Assembly (NCBI GenBank): GCA_963682175.1 | Contig: OY821772.1 | Span: forward strand, 11,524,743-11,588,742 | Direction of reading: 5' to 3' | Source of the DNA: Triglochin maritima | Taxonomy: Eukaryota; Streptophyta; Magnoliopsida; Alismatales; Juncaginaceae | DNA length: 64,000 nucleotides | In this document: positions 59,019 through 64,000 of the stretch, one piece after another | Position numbering within the stretch: the stretch's first letter is position 1 | How the letters are laid out: each line of letters starts with the position of its first letter | Program-made: the position numbers and the translations under genes | The notes under the pieces: generated by a model | The model's database searches: none | What the model saw: the letters and a program-made list of their open reading frames with translations, nothing else | Told to the model about the DNA's origin: nothing

Positions 59019-59187
59019 TATTTATCTTCACGATCGAGCCACATTGCACCCTACCGCCTACTGGTCAAACCTGATGTGGGAAATTACCAATTTTAGTCAC
59101 CATTCAAAATTAGAGTGGATCCGATTGTTAATAGCGGTTTCGTAGAGGCTATTATCAGCTCAGATTGCTTAAATCCACCCTTAACAC

Positions 59188-59550
59188 CACTACAGAAATC
59201 GGAATATACGTCGGATGTACGGGGGTATATACGTCGGATATAAGCACTCCCAGATCCGACATCTATGTGTGCGTCGTCTATACATAGACGTCGGACGTGA
59301 GAAATCCGACGTCTATTCTTTAAGAATAGACGTCGGCTGTATGTATCAACCGACGTATATACTTAACGAATAGATGTCGGCCTTTAACTACGACCGACGT
59401 CTATTTTTTAGATATAGACGTCGGTGAAATAACGAACGACGTCTATTCTTAAAGAATAGACGTCGAAGCATACATAAAGCCGACGTCTATTCCTTTCTTC
59501 AAAGGAATACACGTCGGCTAATACAAACATCTGACTTCTATTCTTAAACC
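59188..59550. repeat. CACTA subterminal repeat array
   Basis: About twenty direct and inverted copies of a word with core ATAGACGTCGG/CCGACGTCTAT lie within 360 bp, many as facing pairs around short AT-rich loops such as TTCTTTAAGAA. By analogy with En/Spm these would be binding sites for the element's TNPA-like protein. Sequence from 59551 to 59788 is AT-rich with ACACAAACATACAAGCATAC-type low-complexity text. Confidence 0.85.
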
Positions 59551-59788
59551 AGGACAACAACAAAAAAGTAGCATCCTGCAAACTTGTATTTAGTCATCGT
59601 ATTCGTGTACATACAACTTGCACCAAATTCGTTCACAGATGCTCACACTTTCATCCACATGTACATACAAGCACAAACACACAAGCATACATGCACAAAC
59701 ACAAACATACAAGCATACGCAATCATTCAACACACTTGCAATTAATTCATAAACAATTGGCATTCATTCTAAAATTGAGGCGATTATA

Positions 59789-62700
59789 TTAAGGCATAAA
59801 TTGTAGGTTTGTAATACAAGTGCACTTGTTAACTAAATTACAAAAAATACTAGTGACAGAAGAACCTCTTAGTTCATCAACATGTTTCTGATAAAATAGC
59901 GAGCCTATCAGTCGTGGGGTTTCATCGAGTTCCTGTTGCGAGAAGGGATCACTACTTTTTGGGAAGACCTATCAAAAAAATACAAGTAAAATTTTTAATA
60001 ACTAAATATTGAAACTACAACTATACAATTGAATAACGATCTACATTACCTCGGATATGCATACGTCTTGAATTGCCAATTCGAGGATTTCCTCCATATA
60101 TCTCATCACGTAATAACCACATTCCGTATTTCCAACCTGCTTCCGGTACTACAAACATAGAAATTCGCTAAATATATGTTCCTAACTTAATTAACAAAAA
60201 ATGGGAGAGAACGTACTCTCATTCCATGCCATGTTATTCCTGCTTTTGTGGTTGTTCTCCTGCTACCTAAAGTTCTGTAAACCTTAATTGCCCTGAGTAG
60301 CACAAGTTAAACTTTTATTCAATAATACTAATAAAAATCCATGAATTACAAATACGATGACTAAAACGAACATACAAATTTAGAAGTTTCTTTATTGGGT
60401 CCCTTGGTTTATTCGACCCTAATGGATCAAACCAATATGCTAAATTAGTCTTTGGGCATACAACGACGGACATCCAATGAGCCCTGTTATATATATAATT
60501 AGAAGCTTATTACAAAATAAAATTTCACTTTGAATTACAAAGTTTACCTCTCATGATAAGGGAGCAGATAATATCTTTTGCGTTCTTCTTTCAAGAGAGT
60601 CCCAAGCTGACCCGATTTATCGTCATTCCTGTGCATATATGTAGATAGACTGATAAATCCAAATACTTGATCGTCGGGAAAGACTGACCTACTGGCGTCA
60701 TAAAGATGTCTACAAGTATAAAAATTATAATTTATTACAGTTTTGATAAAATTATTCAATACTTTTCATTGTATACAAAAGAACACCTACTTCACTTGCA
60801 CGTCGATAATCATGATACACAACGAATCCATCGCCATGAACTGCATGATATCCTCTTTGGTGACGTACAAAGCCGGAGGCAACCCTTTATCCCCCTCCCC
60901 CTCCAAGTCCCAGGTACTTAACGATTGTGCCTCCCTACCTACCATACATTGATACAACATTTTGCACCTACTTGGAAGCGAATTAATGTTGATCGGAGAT
61001 TGGTTGTTTGACCCTTTGCTCCGGGGGCTTGACACCTTACAAAGATGTATAGAACCGTTAAAATACAATTGTTAACAAATTTGAAGTTTAAAGTCTTTCA
61101 AAGTTAAACTATACCTCATGTTTGTCGTTTATCTCTACTAAATAACTAGGCCACCGCACGAACCCACCGATAGCATCGCCAAGAGTAACAATCTCTTCTT
61201 CCAGAAATGGCACAAACACACTAGCATCTAAGCAACTCTCAACTGCAACCTTCACTTCTCCATCTCCTACCTCTGTGAAGTGGTGTCTGGAGATGTTATA
61301 ATCTTTCTCGTGTCCCACCAATCTTCGATAAGGGTCTTCTACAAATAAAGCACATCTGGATCCATCCACGAACTTTCCAAACGAGGGACCGCCGACGAGG
61401 GCCAATTCTAGAGAATGAGACATGAAATCATATTGTCGATCGGGTGGAACACTGGCGGCACTGGAGGAGTAGTCTCCGGGGAAGAACCGGTCCTACGACG
61501 GGTAGGAGAAGTAGGCAAATCACGATCCAATCTCTCCAAAACAAGTTTCAACATATTCTTCAAATCTGTGATCTCTTTCTGGCATTTGGTATGACCGGTC
61601 GACGAAGTAGACCGTTGAGTCTTTCCATAATATTGTTGAAGTCCTACTCTACTCCCTACTCCGCACACGACCGGGGTGTTCGTCGTTTCCCATGGCCTCG
61701 CGTAGAATATCATTCCGACCATCGGAAGCAAATTCTCCTTGATATTCTCTCAACTTGAGAGAGTCCTAACTTTAAAAAAATATTTACCAACAATTGAAAA
61801 ATATAAAATTAATGAATCTGAATTAATAACATATATAAGTGATGCAACTTACTATCTTCGAGCCGATCGCTTGCGACTCGTCTGTGACGTACTCTCCTCT
61901 GGAACTCTCGCTCTCTTCCAAATATCACAACGAGCTACGGGAGAAGGAGGAGATAAGTTACTTGCTTGCTCCTCACTCATACTGGAGTCAATTGCCTCTT
62001 GTTTCTTCAGAGCACTTTTTTCAGCCATCATTTGTGCTTCTAACTTTTGGTACCCCGCTCGACATACGATGTGTATACTTGTTAGAAGATCTAATCTTTT
62101 GGTTTTTAGCTCGGATGGCCTAAAATCAAATTTATTAGATTGTCACTTAAAACAATAACTAAAAAGTTTGTTTTGAAACTCAGTTATTATATTCTAAATT
62201 AAACTCAGTTACCTCAAACTCCGGGCTATCTCTGGATTTTCTGAATTGATCCCATTGATTCGGAGTGATAAAGTTATAGACATCGCATGGATTTCTATCT
62301 TGGTAGTCTCTGAATATGTACTTGTTTGTTAAATTTGTTTTGAAATACCTCCAACGAACTGACATGTATGTCATCCACTTTTATATATATCAAAATATTA
62401 AATCAGTGGATTGGAACTCAAAATATTCCTACAATGAACTGACATGTATGTTAAATCAGTGGATTGGAACTCAAAATATTCCTACAACACGTTAACTTTA
62501 TATATATCAAAAGTTTGACTAAAACTACAGAAATCTATAATGGAATCATTACCTGCACGTTATCCCATATTGTGTCCTTCAACTTCTCATCTACATCGGC
62601 CCAACTCAATAAACAAATGTCAACTTTGGCCCTCGCTAAGCTACCCAAATAACGTTTCCAATTATCAGACACATGCATATCGGCTCAAGACGGTCATCAA

Positions 62701-62827
62701 ATTGGATTGGAACTCTACCGTCTTTATTTCTTCTCCCCACGAATTCTTTCATGAGACAAGGACCCCGTGAACTGTATGTCTTCGAGCCTTCAGACTCTGA
62801 GGGAGTGGGTTTCTTTTTCGGAGCCAT
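59789..62827 (-). pseudogene. CACTA accessory gene with Ulp1/C48 protease domain
   Basis: The minus-strand ATG at 62827 opens MAPKKKPTPSESEG and RGPCLMKEFVGRR, the usual start of the plant Ptta/En/Spm accessory protein. A frameshift near 62680 precedes LGSLARAKVDICLLSWADV. Later pieces are YFKTNLTNKYIF (62213-62366), HPGRVRS near 61665, GDAIGGFVRWPSYL near 61150, and SRCKMLYQCM near 60950. The C-terminal C48 peptidase exons are well kept: 60376-60483 (His in AHWMSVVVCPKTN, Asp in YWFDPLG), 60217-60292, 60050-60148 (Gln and Cys in QVGNTECGYYVMRYM) and 59789-59968. Splice sites for these are canonical. Ulp1-like domains cleave SUMO-like modifiers; the role in CACTA elements is not settled. One frameshift and a stop near 61660 argue for a relic. 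Confidence 0.75.
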
Positions 62828-62879
62828 GATACTATAAAAGATAAACTCAAGGCATTCAAAAATAAAAGGTCAAGACATT

Positions 62880-63533
62880 AAATGGATATTACAATGTGTT
62901 ACAACAGAAAATTTGCACATTTACTGCTTTTTTCCTTAATGGATTTTCAATCCATATACCTTCACCGTGGTCATCTCTAAACATACAAATCTCAACATTT
63001 CTTTCTTCGTCTACTGAGTTCAACTCAGATACTTGCTTAGAGAAAGGTGGTGTCTCTTCATACTCGATCAGACTATCATCTGATACAATTTTTTCTTCCC
63101 TTCCAGAATTACTACCCATTTCGCATCACATGGATCAGCCACATAGAAGACTTGTTTCGCTTGGGAAGCAAGAATAAAAGGTTCTCCTTTATACCCTTTT
63201 TTTTTGAAAAATCAATTAAAGTGAACCCACAGTCATCCACTCGAACTCCACTTTTATTATCAGCCCACTTGCATCTAAATACAGGTACTTTGAATTTAAC
63301 AAAGTCTAGCTCCTATATGTCTTCAATTACACCGTAATAGGATATGTCTCAGAAACATCACGCTTGTAAGCCAGATTTTTGAACCATGAGATGAAATTTT
63401 TATTGTGACTATTAATTACTTATTGATCACTCCACAAAGGATTTCTTTCCTTTAGAAACTTCATGTGTTCATTTAGGTAAGGTTGAACTTCATTGGAATT
63501 GCACAACCCATAAAAACATGTTGTCATTTTATC
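62880..63533 (-). pseudogene. TNP2-type CACTA transposase, C-terminal relic
   Basis: On the minus strand, fragments CNEVQPYLNEHMKFLKERNP (near 63500-63440), NFISWFKNLAYKRDVS and LASQAKQVFYVADPCDAKW (near 63175-63115) match the C-terminal part of plant TNP2 transposases in order. Stops and frameshifts occur, for example near 63425 and 63330. The remaining C-terminus is partly readable to about 62889. Confidence 0.75.
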
Positions 63534-63844
63534 AGAAAAATGCTAGTGACAGGAGAACCTCTTAGTTCATCAACATGTTTCTGATAAAATAGCGAGTCCA
63601 TCACTCGCGAGTTTCATTGAGCTCCTATTGCGAGAAGGGATCACTACTTTTTGGGAAGACCTATCAAAAAATACAAGTAATTTTTTTAATAACTAAATAT
63701 TGAAACTACAACTATACAATTGAATAACGATCTACATTACCTCGGATAGACATACGTCTTGAGTTTCCAATTCGAGGATTTCCTCCATGTATCTCATCAC
63801 GTAGTAACCACATTCCGTATTTCCAACCTACTTCTGGTACTACA
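63534..63844 (-). repeat. Duplicated Ulp1 exons used as filler inside TNP2
   Basis: This 311-bp block is about 93-94% identical by eye to 59843-60154, which holds the last two exons and the intervening intron of the Ulp1-like gene. In this copy one codon of the cysteine exon is a stop (the codon after YQK). It separates the N- and C-terminal TNP2 parts, which should have several hundred codons between them, so it replaces deleted sequence. Confidence 0.85.
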
Positions 63845-64000
63845 GAGTCCAAGTCGTACATTCCTGGATTCTTCACCAAACACAGGAAAGTTGAAATCTA
63901 TTTTTTCCACTGAGGTGAATCTGCAGGGTGACGTTACAAATGATCATTTGGTTTCTCATGATCAGCATGCCATGTCATGTTCTTTGAATCCTCCTTACCC
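63845..64000 (-). pseudogene. TNP2-type CACTA transposase, N-terminal-side fragment
   Basis: The minus strand reads DSKNMTWHADHEKPND, then RHPADSPQWKK, then FLCLVKNPGMYDLDS after a shift. These match the well-known TNP2 block in which a KKMTWHA motif is followed by a RHPADSP motif and a RNLRLGL motif. The gene continues beyond the window edge. Confidence 0.75.

Larger units (their letters stand above)
59188..64000 (-). mobile_element. CACTA (En/Spm) element, partial, runs off the window
   Basis: The terminus CACTACAGAAATCGG at 59188 is followed by a subterminal repeat array, then genes transcribed on the minus strand toward this end: TNP2-type transposase (from beyond 64000 down to about 62880) and a second gene with a Ulp1-like protease (62827-59789). 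This order (TNP2 then the En/Spm accessory gene) is typical of plant CACTA elements. The other terminus lies outside the window. The 169 bp between 59019 and 59187 hold nothing identifiable. Confidence 0.85.

Noticed and set aside
61444..62158. Plus-strand frames opposite the CACTA gene
   Set aside because: They are antisense shadows. Recognisable motifs and splice sites are on the minus strand.

Overview
This window is plant nuclear DNA, almost certainly from a eudicot; the species cannot be named from the sequence. The evidence is two intron-rich subtilisin-like protease (SBT) genes with plant architecture, set in a dense, nested field of plant transposons: Ty1-copia and Ty3-gypsy LTR elements, an L1-type LINE, hAT, CACTA and probable PIF/Harbinger relics. 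No rRNA, tRNA, CRISPR or prokaryote-like operon was seen. Most short open frames are transposon relics or a by-product of a stop-free palindrome repeated through several LTRs.

Layout. 1-4820: a broken gag-only copia relic of Sirevirus type, with an LTR fragment inserted in it, a cluster of polypurine tracts and a truncated 3' LTR. 4879-12690: a minus-strand gypsy relic (gag, primer-binding site, long LTR) cut by a copia-type solo LTR (6696-8254, TSD GTCAT), a non-autonomous hAT (8956-9965, TSD TATGTAAC) and a gypsy solo LTR (10806-12549, TSD TGCAA). 12692-15393: a minus-strand copia end interrupted by another Sirevirus-type LTR. 15394-19810: a decayed LINE. 20743-25839: subtilase gene 1 (+), 11 exons, 771 codons, open throughout. 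26423-34930: a gypsy LTR, a further solo LTR, a CACTA end and a Harbinger-like gene relic. 35431-40965: subtilase gene 2 (-), 11 exons, 766 codons, open. 41746-47736: a complete young Tork-type copia (LTRs about 98% identical, TSD ATAAG) with one in-frame stop and a mutated integrase residue. 48234-59018: an old copia broken by two solo LTRs. 59188-64000: one end of a minus-strand CACTA element with a Ulp1-like protease gene and a rearranged TNP2 transposase, running off the window.

The two subtilases share the same exon structure and face each other tail to tail about 9.6 kb apart, an inverted duplicate pair later separated by transposons. They are the only genes here that look functional for the plant.

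The most unusual signal is the 10-bp palindrome CGGTCGACCG. It occurs dozens of times, only in LTRs, in at least four LTR types that look otherwise unrelated (Sirevirus-type, Tork, gypsy and one unassigned). The copies are arranged as pairs whose starts lie 20-22 bp apart. In the Tork LTR the pairs repeat exactly every 73 bp for five steps; in the gypsy LTR they repeat at about 71-75 bp. This looks like a phased protein-binding array shared by different retrotransposons. All coordinates, counts and identities were worked out by eye.
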